A program made the position numbers and the translations under genes. A stretch of 64,000 nucleotides of DNA, taken from the NCBI RefSeq assembly GCF_044762855.1, contig NZ_JBIWFB010000001.1, forward strand, positions 1-64,000, in the 5' to 3' direction. Below are positions 52,666 to 61,656 of this stretch, in pieces. The notes under the pieces are model-generated. The model was not told the origin of the DNA. It did no database searches and saw nothing but the letters and a program-made list of their open reading frames with translations. How positions within the stretch are numbered: the first letter of the stretch is position 1; every line of letters begins with the position of its first letter. The DNA is from Psychrobacillus sp044762855. Lineage in GTDB: Bacteria > Bacillota > Bacilli > Bacillales_A > Planococcaceae.

Positions 52666-52673
52666 TAAAAAGA

Positions 52674-52713
52674 CATACCGCCGTACTTGAATGTATGGCG
52701 GTATGCCTTTTTT
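52674..52713 (+). terminator. Terminator of the antiporter gene
   Basis: CATACCGCCGTAC and GTATGGCGGTATG arms followed by a CCTTTTTT run. Confidence 0.88.
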
Positions 52714-52721
52714 ATTTGTTT

Positions 52722-53120
52722 TTACAGTTTTGGCTGACCTGAGAAGCTAACTTGGCTTAAGCTTCTTGTGACATCATCATCCGACATAAAATAAACAGGT
52801 TCATGCACTAGTTGTAGTTGAAAGTTCTCTTTTTTTAGTATAAAAGGTGTAAGATCACGTCCTACAAGTGGATGTACTTCGATATGATCTTGACGCAGTT
52901 CGTTTGCTATTTTATCCACATTAATATTAGCAAGTCCAAGTAATGTAGGATGAATATCCACATAGCTTGTTAACATATTCGCAGTACTACGTTCTGAAAA
53001 TAATTTTGGACTATGAATGAGGAAAGGTACATGAATCGTTTCTTCATCCTCTCGGTATGAAGACAAGCTCGTGACTTCAGTCATGAGTTGTTGACTATCT
53101 ACTTGTTTTGCAATGAAAAA
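52722..53120 (-). pseudogene. Sulfatase remnant
   Basis: A fragment of a sulfatase C-terminal half: EETIHVPFLIHSPKLFSE, MLTSYVDIHPTLLGLANINV, VHPLVGRDLTPFIL and EPVYFMSDDDVTRSL. Full-length sulfatases are about 450-550 aa and carry a formylglycine Cys/Ser motif near the N-terminus, which is absent. The frame can be read from an ATG at 53084 or, with a GAGGTGAT site, from an ATT near 53110. Both ends are truncated, so it is almost certainly dead. Confidence 0.75.
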
Positions 53121-53258
53121 TTATCACCTCTTAAAAAGACCGTTTCTATATTTTACGTAATAATTTAATAATTGTTTGGGAGTTTCTTTGCTTAATTTGA
53201 AAAGTAAAAAGAACGATTACCACGGCATTAGATTCCGGATAATCGTCCTTTGAGTATT

Positions 53259-55223
53259 TTAATATTTAAATCGAGAAATTAGCTCTTTTAATTCTTCCGC
53301 CATATGAGAAAGAGATTGAGCAGATGCAGTGATTTCTTCCATTGAAGCTAATTGTTCTTCTGCCGAAGCAGCTACCTCTTCAGAAGTTGCCGCATTACTT
53401 TGTGCAATCATCGCTACTTCATTTGTTGTTGCAGTCGTTTCTTGAACAGCTGCGGCTACTTGTTCTGCCGTTGCAGAAACTTCCTCCATTTGAGGTGTGA
53501 TTTCTTTCATACTTTGAATAATTGCCTTAAACTTCTCGATAGTATCGTTCGATAATTGCACGCCTGTTTGTACATCGTTTTTAACTAATGCCATAATCTG
53601 TACGGAACTGTCCGTGTCTGTTTGAATACGTGCTACAATCTCTTGAATCTCTTTTACAGATTGCTGTGATTGTTCTGCCAGTTTTCTAACTTCATCTGCT
53701 ACTACTGCAAATCCTTTTCCATGTTCGCCAGCTCTTGCTGCTTCAATTGCTGCGTTCAATGCTAAAAGGTTCGTTTGTTCCGCAATTCCTGTTATTACTT
53801 CTAATATGGATCGAACTTCTTTTGAGCGTTCTGATAGCGAATTTATTTTCTCGTTGGATTCATTTACAGAAGTATGTATAGACTCCATTTGCATGACCGT
53901 TTTTGTCACTGCTTGTCCGCCTATTTCAGCTTGCGTTGTTGCTTGGTGAGATAGCTCAGAAACTTTGGAAGAGTAATCCGCAATTCGAGTAACACCAATA
54001 GAAATTTCAGCTAATGATTGAGCACTTGTATCTACACCAACTGTTTGTGTTTCGGCACTTCTTGCTACTTCTTGAATAGAAGAGGCGACCATCTCAGTTG
54101 CGGCACTCGTCTGATCAGCGCTTGCAGATAGCTCTTCAGAGGAAGCGGCTACTAACTCTGCGTTTTCATTCACACTTCGAATCAAGTTTATAAGACTAGC
54201 TTGCATCTCATGGAATGCTTTTCCTAAAGCTCCTATCTCGTCATTAGATTTTAGAGTAATCTGTTCTGTTAAGTCTCCACGACTAATGGTAATTGCTTTT
54301 TCTTTTAAATAATTAATCGGACGAATAACGGAACGAACGATGAAGACTACAGCTACTAAACCTATGATAATAGAGATAATAATAACGATGACTGTCATCT
54401 TGAGAATTGGAGCAGCAGCAGTATTAACGTCCGAATAATAAAAGTTACCAGCTATTTTCCAACCGGTTAAATCGTTAGTTGTAAGGCTCATTACTTTCAA
54501 ATCATCGCCTAGTCCATATTTGATGCTACCTGATTCTTTTGCATATAATTCTGCATACTCACTATCTACTGTACTTCCTATCTCTTCAGTAGGGTGGTAG
54601 ATAAACTTATTGGTACTATCTAAGATGACTACATATCCAGAACTTCCTATTTGTAATTGATCTGCTAGTTTTTGTATGTATGTCAAATCGAGATCAACAG
54701 CAACAACACCAGAACCATCCGCTAAAGTTTGAGATACTGTCACTACTATTTGGTTTGTACTAGCGGAAATATAAGGTTGCGAAATAGTTGCTTCCCCTTT
54801 TTTATTCATAGCATCTTTATACCAGTCTCTTTGTCTCGGATCATAGTCAGAAGGCATCGCTACATCAGGGCTTTGTATAAATAAACCAGTTTCAGTCCCC
54901 ACATAAACAAGTTCGACTTCAGGATGCTGTGCTTTATACTGTGAAAATTGATTATTCACTCCAGAGTTTTCTTCTTGCTTCCAATTTACACTTGTTGAAA
55001 ATACTTCCACGTCATGTACTTTAGTTTGTATTAAGTTATCCACAGAACTGTTTAATAGATTTAAATTTTCTTCTACACCAGCTAGTAATTCTTTCTCAAC
55101 AGAGTCTTTAGCGGTTACAAAGGATAGTATGCCAATTAACACTGCCGGAATAATTAGTATAAGTAAGAAAGAGATATAAAGTTTAAATTTCAAATTTATA
55201 CCTTTTGTTCTACTTTTTTTCAT
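53259..55223 (-). CDS. Methyl-accepting chemotaxis protein with dCache sensor
   Basis: 654 aa from the ATG at 55223 after GAGGAG. A membrane helix (about 15-37), a large extracellular dCache_1 domain (YVGTETGLFIQSPD, DPRQRDWYKDAMNKKGEATIS, VVAVDLDLTYIQKLA), a second helix (about 275-300), HAMP, and a signalling domain with the hairpin tip EVRSILEVITGIAEQTNLLALNAAIEAARAGEHGKGFAVVADEVRKLAE. It would feed CheA and CheW; no other chemotaxis genes are nearby. The ligand is probably a small amino acid or organic acid, unknown. Confidence 0.93.
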   Translation of the reverse strand: MKKSRTKGINLKFKLYISFLLILIIPAVLIGILSFVTAKDSVEKELLAGVEENLNLLNSSVDNLIQTKVHDVEVFSTSVNWKQEENSGVNNQFSQYKAQHPEVELVYVGTETGLFIQSPDVAMPSDYDPRQRDWYKDAMNKKGEATISQPYISASTNQIVVTVSQTLADGSGVVAVDLDLTYIQKLADQLQIGSSGYVVILDSTNKFIYHPTEEIGSTVDSEYAELYAKESGSIKYGLGDDLKVMSLTTNDLTGWKIAGNFYYSDVNTAAAPILKMTVIVIIISIIIGLVAVVFIVRSVIRPINYLKEKAITISRGDLTEQITLKSNDEIGALGKAFHEMQASLINLIRSVNENAELVAASSEELSASADQTSAATEMVASSIQEVARSAETQTVGVDTSAQSLAEISIGVTRIADYSSKVSELSHQATTQAEIGGQAVTKTVMQMESIHTSVNESNEKINSLSERSKEVRSILEVITGIAEQTNLLALNAAIEAARAGEHGKGFAVVADEVRKLAEQSQQSVKEIQEIVARIQTDTDSSVQIMALVKNDVQTGVQLSNDTIEKFKAIIQSMKEITPQMEEVSATAEQVAAAVQETTATTNEVAMIAQSNAATSEEVAASAEEQLASMEEITASAQSLSHMAEELKELISRFKY

Positions 55224-55454
55224 GCGAAATCTCCTCGTATTCATCACTAAAACATATTTGTGATGAAATTATAATATATTTTGTTGATTTATAAGATAAA
55301 TGTACTAAGAATTATCTTCTAATTCTTTATCGGCCGGACATAAAGTTAGTTGAGAAAGAATTATTATTTTATTGCTAAGAGGATTTTTAACCGAGACAAA
55401 CACACATATTTCTAATCGGACATAAAGTATAAAAAGGGTAAGGGGGTTGTTCGG

Positions 55455-56552
55455 TTGGAGAAAAATCAAGGAACAGGCTTTAAGTTGAAAGGCGCACGTT
55501 CGAAATGGTATCCAATTGAGGTTGTTGGTATATTGTTAATAATTGCTTCGTTATCAATCCTATTATTTAATCCTAGTTCACTCTCTGATTTTTTTAATGC
55601 GATTATTACCGAAGTAAAGCCTATCGTAGTCGATGTGTTTTTAACAAGTGAAATTGGAATTGCCATCATTATTAGTGTAATTTTTGGTCGTATGATAGAA
55701 CGTTTGGGATTCACAGACGGTTTAATTCGAATTTTTGTTCCAATTATGAAATGGTTAAAAATTAACCCTTCTGTCATTGTGCCAAGCGTTTACAATATTC
55801 TTGGGGATATTAACGCTGCTGGAAAAATTGCAGGTCCTGTACTTGTGAAGGCGAAAGCTACGAAAGCGGAACAAAAAATCGCAGTTGCAACGATGATTCA
55901 ATCACCCCAATCTTTTGCAACATTAGTGCTAGGCCTCATTGCGCTTGCTGCATTTAATATTAATGCCTTTCCTTTAATCATCCTCTCTATTTTTCTGCCA
56001 ATCGTGGTCGTTCCATGGCTATTATCCATTACTATTTACCGTGATACAAAAAAGGTCGATTTAGAAAATTTGCCTCGTTTTACACCGAAAACAAAATTTC
56101 TTGAAACTTTCTTTTCTTCTGCAAAAGAAGGTGCTGAGCTTCTATTTCTAATCATTATTCCTGCGGTTGCGGCTGTATTTTTCGCAATTGGAGCGCTTCG
56201 ATTCTTTGGAGCCTGGGATGTAATTGAATCAAGCTTATCGAGTGTTTTAACATTTTTAAGTATTGAGCCAGCGACGGGCATCGTATCGATTCTTGCTGCT
56301 CCTACGCTTGCTGTCGCACAACTTGCTGAACTATCTGCTTCAATCGATCCACGATTAGTAGTTGGTTCTTTCGTTTTAGCAAATTCAGGTTTACCGTTAT
56401 CGGTTATTTTAGGACAAATTCCTGCAACTTGGGCAGGAGTTTCTGATTTAAATGAAAGAGAGGCGTTAGTGGCATCGATTGTGGGGCTGATTATTAGAAT
56501 TGTAACTGCATGTTTACTTGCGTATTTCTTAACGCCATTTTTAGTAGGATAA
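55455..56552 (+). CDS. Gate-domain (nucleoside-recognition) membrane protein, YjiH-like
   Basis: 365 aa, TTG start after AGGGGGT. About eight to ten membrane helices. Contains the Gate-domain features PSVYNILGDINAAGKIAGPVL and ATMIQSPQSFATLVLGL, and a C-terminal VGSFVLANSGLPLSVILGQIPATW. Such proteins are thought to be transporters for heterocycles or nucleoside-like compounds. It ends three bp before an amidohydrolase gene, so the two probably share a substrate. Confidence 0.82.
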   Translation: MEKNQGTGFKLKGARSKWYPIEVVGILLIIASLSILLFNPSSLSDFFNAIITEVKPIVVDVFLTSEIGIAIIISVIFGRMIERLGFTDGLIRIFVPIMKWLKINPSVIVPSVYNILGDINAAGKIAGPVLVKAKATKAEQKIAVATMIQSPQSFATLVLGLIALAAFNINAFPLIILSIFLPIVVVPWLLSITIYRDTKKVDLENLPRFTPKTKFLETFFSSAKEGAELLFLIIIPAVAAVFFAIGALRFFGAWDVIESSLSSVLTFLSIEPATGIVSILAAPTLAVAQLAELSASIDPRLVVGSFVLANSGLPLSVILGQIPATWAGVSDLNEREALVASIVGLIIRIVTACLLAYFLTPFLVG

Positions 56553-56555
56553 ATA

Positions 56556-57773
56556 ATGGATATTTATATGGTTCGTGCTAAAAAGATTGTAACAGTAAGC
56601 AATGCTGGAACGATTAAAGATGGTGCAATGCTAATCGAAAATGAAAAAATAGTAGAAATAGGAACATGGGAAATTCTGCGGAAACAATATTCCTCTATTC
56701 AAGTAATCGACTATACAAATTATGTAATAACACCTTCTTTAGTTGATTGCCATACGCATCTACTTGAATTTGCCCCCACATCTCTTTATCCAGTTACTCC
56801 ACAAACACATTTTATAGCCGGAAAAGCGATTCTTTTTCATGCTTTATCATCTGGAATTACAGCACTTGGAGAACAAATTTGCGGTCATCCACTTTGCGAT
56901 TTTCGGGTAGAGGATTACCGAAAAGCAATACATGGAATACCACTAAATGTATCATTTGCAACGACTAGTATATCCATTGGCTTCGAAAACATTGCGCATT
57001 TTAGTTCAATAACTCAGTCGGTGGCTGTCCATAAAAAGGATTTAATTGATCCGTTCTTAGTTAAGCAAATTGCAAAAGAAAGTGACTACCCAGGTGAAAA
57101 TATATTCATCAATGCGACCCCTGCAAATTTCACTATTAATGAGGTCCCAAAAGCTGGAGAAATTATTTACTCAATAGAAGAAATGAAAGAAATCGTAGAT
57201 ATTTACCATCAACTAGGAAAGAAAATTGGCGTTCATGTCGCGGGTAAAGAAGGAATAAAAATGGCACTGGCAGCAGGTGTGGATGTCTTGCATCATGCAC
57301 ATGGTATAACAGATGAACTAATAGAAAGAGCTTCGATACTGGGTATACAAATAGTTGCTACACCAATGGGAGGAACACATTTAACTCCAAATTCACCCAT
57401 GGAAATACTGCGATTTGTGAATCAAAACATTTCTGTTTCGATTTCAACAGATGCTTATTTGCCACCGTATCCAGAAGTATCATGGCTTCCGTTTAAAGAC
57501 CAATCATTAAAAGGACCAGACCAATTAATGTTAATAGCATATCCGTCCATGCAGCTTTTAAAAGAAAATAATTATGATGAAAATGCAATTTTGGCTTTAC
57601 TTACTAATAACCCAGCGACGATATTAGGCAAGGAAAATCAATTCGGTCGCTTAGAAAAGGGCTTAGATGCAAACTTTTTAGTCGCAGAAGGAATTCCAGG
57701 GTTAGAAATAACGGAACCGGAGAAAATAAAAAGAGTTTATTACCAAGGGAAAATGGTTATTGATCGGACTTAA
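56556..57773 (+). CDS. Amidohydrolase family protein
   Basis: 405 aa metal-dependent hydrolase of the imidazolonepropionase/cytosine-deaminase-like class. VDCHTHLLEFAP holds the first two metal His, HVAGKEGIKMALAAGVDVLHHAHG further ligands, and SISTDAYLPPYP the last Asp. N-terminal and C-terminal beta-sandwich segments flank the barrel (VRAKKIVTVSNAGTIKDGAMLI; GLDANFLVAEG). It lies directly behind the Gate-domain gene, hence a likely import-and-hydrolyse pair. Substrate unknown. Confidence 0.88.
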   Translation: MDIYMVRAKKIVTVSNAGTIKDGAMLIENEKIVEIGTWEILRKQYSSIQVIDYTNYVITPSLVDCHTHLLEFAPTSLYPVTPQTHFIAGKAILFHALSSGITALGEQICGHPLCDFRVEDYRKAIHGIPLNVSFATTSISIGFENIAHFSSITQSVAVHKKDLIDPFLVKQIAKESDYPGENIFINATPANFTINEVPKAGEIIYSIEEMKEIVDIYHQLGKKIGVHVAGKEGIKMALAAGVDVLHHAHGITDELIERASILGIQIVATPMGGTHLTPNSPMEILRFVNQNISVSISTDAYLPPYPEVSWLPFKDQSLKGPDQLMLIAYPSMQLLKENNYDENAILALLTNNPATILGKENQFGRLEKGLDANFLVAEGIPGLEITEPEKIKRVYYQGKMVIDRT

Positions 57774-57812
57774 AATAAAATGACTAAAGAAATGACTTAT
57801 TTTAAAGTACAG

Positions 57813-58222
57813 TATAGGGAAAGTGTGTCGTAGTGACCTCAATAAGGAGGCCGCTATATTTCCGCCGGAAAAGTGACGAGCCACTACGTCGCTAACGCTC
57901 TTGCAGGGTCTCACGCCTTCGAGCAAAATTCCAAAGAATGGCTAAGGGCAATCAAATAGCTGTTGAAAGCAACTAATTTTAATATCAAAGCAATTAAAAT
58001 CAGTACGAGAGCAACTAAATTGCCAATGAAAGCAACTAATTTCTCGCAATAATAAGTTTACTTGGATTGAGACAACGATGATTTGGTAATTATAGGAATA
58101 ATATGGATAAAAGCCCGCCCAACTATCCTTGTCGGCATCCGCTCACCCTACGGAAAGCGTCCACCCTGCTGCGAAAATCCCTGCGGACACTTCATACAAC
58201 TCACTAAGACACATTATCTATA
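57813..58222. mobile_element. MITE-like dispersed element, short copy
   Basis: A 410-bp non-coding copy of the element at 31489-32154, with matching ends (TATAGGGAAAGTGTGTCG and complement-like TATCTATA end), the same internal GACGAGCCACTACGTCGC hairpin, the ATTCCAAAGAATGGCTAAGG segment, the 21-bp repeats and the CCTGCTGCGAAAATCC end. It lacks about 250 bp of the structured part of the long copy. Confidence 0.75.
57965..58048 (+). repeat. Four 21-bp direct repeats (short element copy)
   Basis: Units begin at 57965, 57986, 58007 and 58028, again exactly 21 bp apart, with the conserved core AGCAACTAA (one AGCAATTAA). Confidence 0.85.
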
Positions 58223-58231
58223 TATTGCACA

Positions 58232-58260
58232 AACTATCCTATATAAGGGTAGTTTTTTTA
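58232..58260 (+). terminator. Terminator
   Basis: AACTATCC and GGGTAGTT arms followed by seven T, ten bp past the element end; it could end the Gate-amidohydrolase transcript. Confidence 0.7.
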
Positions 58261-58368
58261 TTTCTAAATAAATGAAATTGAACCTAAAACATAACACTTC
58301 AATTACGGATTTTCTAATCGTTTGAGGGAAATGCTAAGTGTGTATTAAAAAAGGAGGTTTTAGGATAA

Positions 58369-59163
58369 ATGACGATAAATAAAGAACTTGAAGCATTAAA
58401 AGCGTATAGCTGTACAGATCGTTGTGTGTTAAGTGTTTATCTAAATACAAATCCTGCAGACCCGGATACGCTTAAAGGTGCTTGGAAGATTCACTTGAAA
58501 AGCGGTTTAAAACGTATTGGTGAATATTTAGAGGCGTCGGATGATGCGCAAGAAATAAAAGCATTTGAACAAATAAAGAAAAAAATAATGAACGAAATTG
58601 AAGAAAATGCACACGATTTGCGTAAAGGAATCGTTATCTTCGCTACTGCCAATGAAGATTTATGGTCTGTTTATTATGCGCAAGTACCGGTGAAAACAAA
58701 TTTCTATTGGGAAAACCATGCGATGACTGAACAATTAGAGTATATGTATAAAGCATATCCAGAAGCGGGAATAATCATGCCAAGCTTTGGAGAAGTTCGT
58801 ATTTTGGATACGGCGATGGGGTTTGTTAGAGACGATTTAACGTTCAAATTTGACCCAGTTTCTGAAGAGTGGAGAGAAAAGAAAAAAACAGATGCCAAGG
58901 GAAGACGTGCTATTGCAGATAGCAGAACAGCCATATTAGAACCAGGATACAAAGTAAATGCTACAACCTTCTTCAAAGGAATGAATACAACCATTGAACA
59001 GTTAAAGAAAAAGCGAGGTTGGCGAGAGCTTCATGTAGCAGGGGAGGCAGAGATGGCAAAAGCATTTACGGACAGTATAAGGGAGTTGCCGGAAAGCTGC
59101 ATCCATAAAAACTTAAATAACAGTAAATCATACGAAATAATTCATCAAATTTTCGAGAAGTAA
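58369..59163 (+). CDS. VLRF1 family aeRF1-type release factor
   Basis: 264 aa, ATG after AAAGGAGG. SVYLNTNPADPDTLKGAWKIHLKSGLKRI and the eRF1-like core with KGIVIFATANEDLWSVYYAQVPV and ILDTAMGFVRDDLTFKF match bacterial VLRF1 proteins, relatives of eukaryotic eRF1/Vms1 linked to ribosome quality control. The family is known from comparative genomics; the cellular role here is inferred. It ends in a hairpin and precedes an SASP gene. Confidence 0.82.
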   Translation: MTINKELEALKAYSCTDRCVLSVYLNTNPADPDTLKGAWKIHLKSGLKRIGEYLEASDDAQEIKAFEQIKKKIMNEIEENAHDLRKGIVIFATANEDLWSVYYAQVPVKTNFYWENHAMTEQLEYMYKAYPEAGIIMPSFGEVRILDTAMGFVRDDLTFKFDPVSEEWREKKKTDAKGRRAIADSRTAILEPGYKVNATTFFKGMNTTIEQLKKKRGWRELHVAGEAEMAKAFTDSIRELPESCIHKNLNNSKSYEIIHQIFEK

Positions 59164-59169
59164 TAGAAA

Positions 59170-59209
59170 AGATGGAGCCAGATAGTTTATTTTACTTGGC
59201 TCCATCTTC
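59170..59209 (+). terminator. Hairpin after the release factor gene
   Basis: A 12-bp stem AGATGGAGCCA/TGGCTCCATCT around an AT-rich loop. The T run after it is short, so termination may be weak. Confidence 0.6.
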
Positions 59210-59294
59210 AAAAAAAAATTGCAAAATTCATCTTTTCTTTTTTGTATAAACGAGTCATTATTGCACAATCTAATTTCACAAGGAGGTGAACAAC

Positions 59295-59504
59295 ATGGCT
59301 AATCGTAATTCAAATCAACTTCTAGTACCAGGAGTACAACAAGCTCTTGACCAAATGAAATATGAAATTGCACAAGAATTTGGTGTAAACCTTGGTGGAG
59401 ATTCTACAGCGCGTGCTAACGGTTCCGTTGGCGGAGAAATTACTAAGCGTTTAGTAGCCCAAGCCCAAGCGCAAATGAGTGGACAACCAAATAACCAACA
59501 ATAA
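59295..59504 (+). CDS. Small acid-soluble spore protein, alpha/beta type
   Basis: 69 aa from the ATG at 59295 after AAGGAGGTGA. It is a near-standard alpha/beta SASP: VPGVQQALDQMKYEIAQEFGV, GGDSTARANGSVGGEITKRL with the GPR protease cleavage region and DNA-binding helices. It coats forespore DNA. Confirms an endospore former. Confidence 0.95.
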   Translation: MANRNSNQLLVPGVQQALDQMKYEIAQEFGVNLGGDSTARANGSVGGEITKRLVAQAQAQMSGQPNNQQ

Positions 59505-59512
59505 CAAATTAG

Positions 59513-59539
59513 ACCGGTGGCGAAATTGCCACCGGTTTT
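59513..59539 (+). terminator. Terminator of the SASP gene
   Basis: ACCGGTGGC/GCCACCGGT perfect stem with TTTT. Confidence 0.88.
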
Positions 59540-59544
59540 CAATG

Positions 59545-59835
59545 TTAATGGACAGCTGCAATTATGCCTTCTTCATCATCTAGAATTAATTCGATTCCTG
59601 TTGAGTTAGGGTCCAGATTCAAAAATTCTTGGATGGACATGCGCAGTGCCTCTATTAAATTTAATGTACTTAGAAATTGCTGTTGTCCGTTTACAAATGC
59701 CTCTGCAGTAAATCCAGTATCGTCATCGTACATAAGCTCTACTTCCACTTCTTCTGGTATCACATGTTTTTGGCGAGCGATATATACACAAACGGCATTA
59801 ATGATATTTTGTTCTGGGATGATTAACTTCTCCAT
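59545..59835 (-). CDS. yxcD: YxcD family protein (DUF2653)
   Basis: 96 aa. IPEQNIINAVCVYIARQKHVIPEEVEVELMYDDDTGFTAEAFVNG and an acidic C-terminus IELILDDEEGIIAAV match the DUF2653/YxcD family of unknown function. It overlaps the end of the preceding minus-strand gene by 13 bp, so the two are coupled. Confidence 0.85.
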   Translation of the reverse strand: MEKLIIPEQNIINAVCVYIARQKHVIPEEVEVELMYDDDTGFTAEAFVNGQQQFLSTLNLIEALRMSIQEFLNLDPNSTGIELILDDEEGIIAAVH

Positions 59836-60269
59836 GAGTTAGCATCCTCTTTTTTCTTTTCTTTGAACATGTGAAAAATTTTACGAATAATTACTACGAT
59901 TAGAATAATCGCTGCAGCATTAATTGCGAAGCCTAAAATAGATCCGAGTATACCCATATTAGCGAACATACTTCCGAATATTAAACCAGCCAGTCCACCT
60001 ACAAACAGACCTTTCATGAGGCCGCCAGATGTAAATCCGCCTTTCTTATTTGTGTTAGTAGTGGATTTACTTGTTGCGGTTGTAGAATCTTCTTTTTTCT
60101 TCTCGATATTTGAATTGTTGTTCGTTGTGTTGTTATTTGTATTGAAACTTTTCTTGCCCGATTTATATTTTTTCGCTTCAGCTGTGATTGGATTGTCGTT
60201 AAATACTAAGTTACCGACCGATGAAAATACGAGCGTTGCGGTTAACAAAAATACTACTAATTTTTTCAT
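59823..60269 (-). CDS. Secreted/membrane protein with Asn/Thr-rich linker
   Basis: 148 aa from the ATG at 60269 after GGGGGC. N-terminal signal peptide (KKLVVFLLTATLVFSSVGNLV, cleavage near TAEA), then a Lys/Asn/Thr/Ser-rich linker (NNNTTNNNSN), then a Gly-rich hydrophobic region (GGLMKGLFVGGLAGLIFGSMF) and one membrane helix ending in charged residues. The Gly-rich part resembles Tim44-like Bacillales proteins. No function is known. Operon with yxcD. Confidence 0.75.
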   Translation of the reverse strand: MKKLVVFLLTATLVFSSVGNLVFNDNPITAEAKKYKSGKKSFNTNNNTTNNNSNIEKKKEDSTTATSKSTTNTNKKGGFTSGGLMKGLFVGGLAGLIFGSMFANMGILGSILGFAINAAAIILIVVIIRKIFHMFKEKKKEDANSWRS

Positions 60270-60378
60270 TTTAAATGCCCCCATTATTAACTATGTAAGT
60301 GTACTATTTTAGACTATACTATTTACGCACCAATGAAAAGAAAGTAGTACTTTAAATGTGATCAATTAAAGTGTTAAG

Positions 60379-60476
60379 TTACCCACATGTTTGTGGATAA
60401 ACTGTTATTAACTTAATTAGTGTAGATGATATTTTAAATTATCATTGATTTTGTATTGTGTATAACTTTATCCACA
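60379..60476. promoter_or_regulatory. DnaA-box group downstream of sda
   Basis: Boxes TTACCCACA (60379-60387, one mismatch), TTATCCACA reversed (60392-60400), TTATACACA reversed (60457-60465) and TTATCCACA (60468-60476). Consensus is TTATNCACA. Confidence 0.75.
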
Positions 60477-60560
60477 AATACACAAAAGAAGAATAATGTC
60501 GAATTACATTCGAGGAGGAAACCTGTTGTTATAAATGTTTAAAGGAAAAACAAAATAAAA

Positions 60561-60599
60561 AAAAGACACTCTTTCATTCAACTGAATTGGAGGTGTCTT
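60561..60599 (-). terminator. Terminator of sda
   Basis: AAGACAC/GTGTCTT stem with long loop, followed on the minus strand by a run of eight T. Confidence 0.7.
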
Positions 60600-60657
60600 G
60601 TAGAAAAGATTTAATAGGTTATTTTTCTCAAAAGATTGGCTAAACTACTTAGAGAGA

Positions 60658-60786
60658 TTAGGCATAAACAATCAATGAGCGACGACAAATTTCATTTTCC
60701 AAGAGAATTATAAAATCAGTTGAGAGTTTTAGCTCTTTAGCTCTTTCATAAGACTCTAATAACAATTCATCTGACATTTTACTCAT
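60658..60786 (-). CDS. sda: Sporulation inhibitor Sda
   Basis: 42 aa from the ATG at 60786, eight bases after AGGAGGTG; the longer frame upstream has no support. MSDELLLESYERAKELKLSTDFIILLENEICRRSL matches Sda, a two-helix protein that binds the kinase KinA/KinB and blocks sporulation while replication is starting. In B. subtilis sda is activated by DnaA; here five or more DnaA boxes lie in the upstream region (60904-61175). Confidence 0.9.
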   Translation of the reverse strand: MSKMSDELLLESYERAKELKLSTDFIILLENEICRRSLIVYA

Positions 60787-60847
60787 CCTATTGACACCTC
60801 CTGATTGAAAAATTCTACTAAAAGTTTTGAGAAAAATAAAAATGAAT

Positions 60848-60876
60848 CGTATATTTCTATAATTCAAATCTAACAA
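60848..60876 (-). promoter_or_regulatory. Predicted sda promoter
   Basis: Minus-strand TTGTTA (60876-60871) and TATACG (60853-60848), 17 bp apart, about 60 bp upstream of the start codon. The nearest DnaA boxes are about 30 bp further up. Confidence 0.5.
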
Positions 60877-60903
60877 AAATCTAGTTTAAGAACAACTGTT
60901 CTC

Positions 60904-61175
60904 TTATCCACAGATAAGAGTGGATAACCTGTTAGCAATTGTTAATAAGTATCCCAAATGGTTTGTATAGCAGTCGGGATTTTGTGAATAACTTTATCCA
61001 CAAAAATTGATAACTCGAATTTTGTCGAAACATTTTTATAGAAATAGACTAAATATTAGATTCTAAATGAATTTTATCGTGCATAAAATGTATCGCTCTT
61101 GACGTACATTATCTTTTTTCATAAGTATATCTTATACTAATGAAAGTAAATGTAATTGCGAATAACTTATCCACA
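60904..61175. promoter_or_regulatory. DnaA-box group upstream of sda
   Basis: Boxes TTATCCACA at 60904-60912, 60994-61002 and 61167-61175, TTATTCACA reversed at 60983-60991, and a one-mismatch box reversed at 60919-60927. They lie between the sda promoter and the lipoprotein gene. This agrees with DnaA control of sda known in B. subtilis. Confidence 0.82.
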
Positions 61176-61197
61176 AGAAATTATACATCCTTACATG

Positions 61198-61440
61198 TTA
61201 TTCACGATTTTTATCCGTTACCTCCTCATCAGCATCTTCTACATTTTCTTTATCTACGGTTGTATCTTCTGGTCCTTCATCGTCGTTATCAACATCCACA
61301 TTTAAATCTACATCTTCTCCTGGTTCATTTATATCGTTATCATCCGGATCGTCACCGCAAGCTGCTAGTAATGCTATCGAAAGAAAAGTTGCTGCGCCGA
61401 TTTTCCCCCATTTGCGTTCCGTGATTGAATTCGTTGTCAT
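61198..61440 (-). CDS. Small acidic lipoprotein
   Basis: 80 aa. Positively charged N-terminus, hydrophobic helix and lipobox LLAAC near residue 28, then an extremely acidic mature part (Asp/Glu/Asn rich). No family recognised. ATG after GGGAGGAA. Neighbour of the DnaA-box region, no clear partner. Confidence 0.78.
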   Translation of the reverse strand: MTTNSITERKWGKIGAATFLSIALLAACGDDPDDNDINEPGEDVDLNVDVDNDDEGPEDTTVDKENVEDADEEVTDKNRE

Positions 61441-61656
61441 CTTAAATTCCTCCCATTATAGCTTTTTGTTCTGTTGATCTATTTGTTATGTACCCCTTAT
61501 TAACCGAAATATAAACATGTCCAATATACCTTTTGCGAAACAGTATAAAATTTACAGTTAAAAATTGATTGATTATATGATAGTTCGGTTATCGATTATA
61601 TTAGCGGTATTTATATGGGAATGAAATGTTTTTTTTGTTAAAATCCGAATAATATC

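Larger units (their letters stand above)
60270..60657. other. Intergenic region with DnaA boxes
   Basis: Contains three perfect and one near-perfect DnaA boxes at 60379-60476 and the sda terminator at its right end. A GAGGAGG at 60510-60516 is not followed by a convincing gene. Confidence 0.6.

Noticed and set aside
60379..61175. The DnaA-box cluster as the chromosomal origin oriC
   Set aside because: No dnaA, dnaN or other origin-linked genes lie nearby, and sda offers an adequate reason for the boxes.
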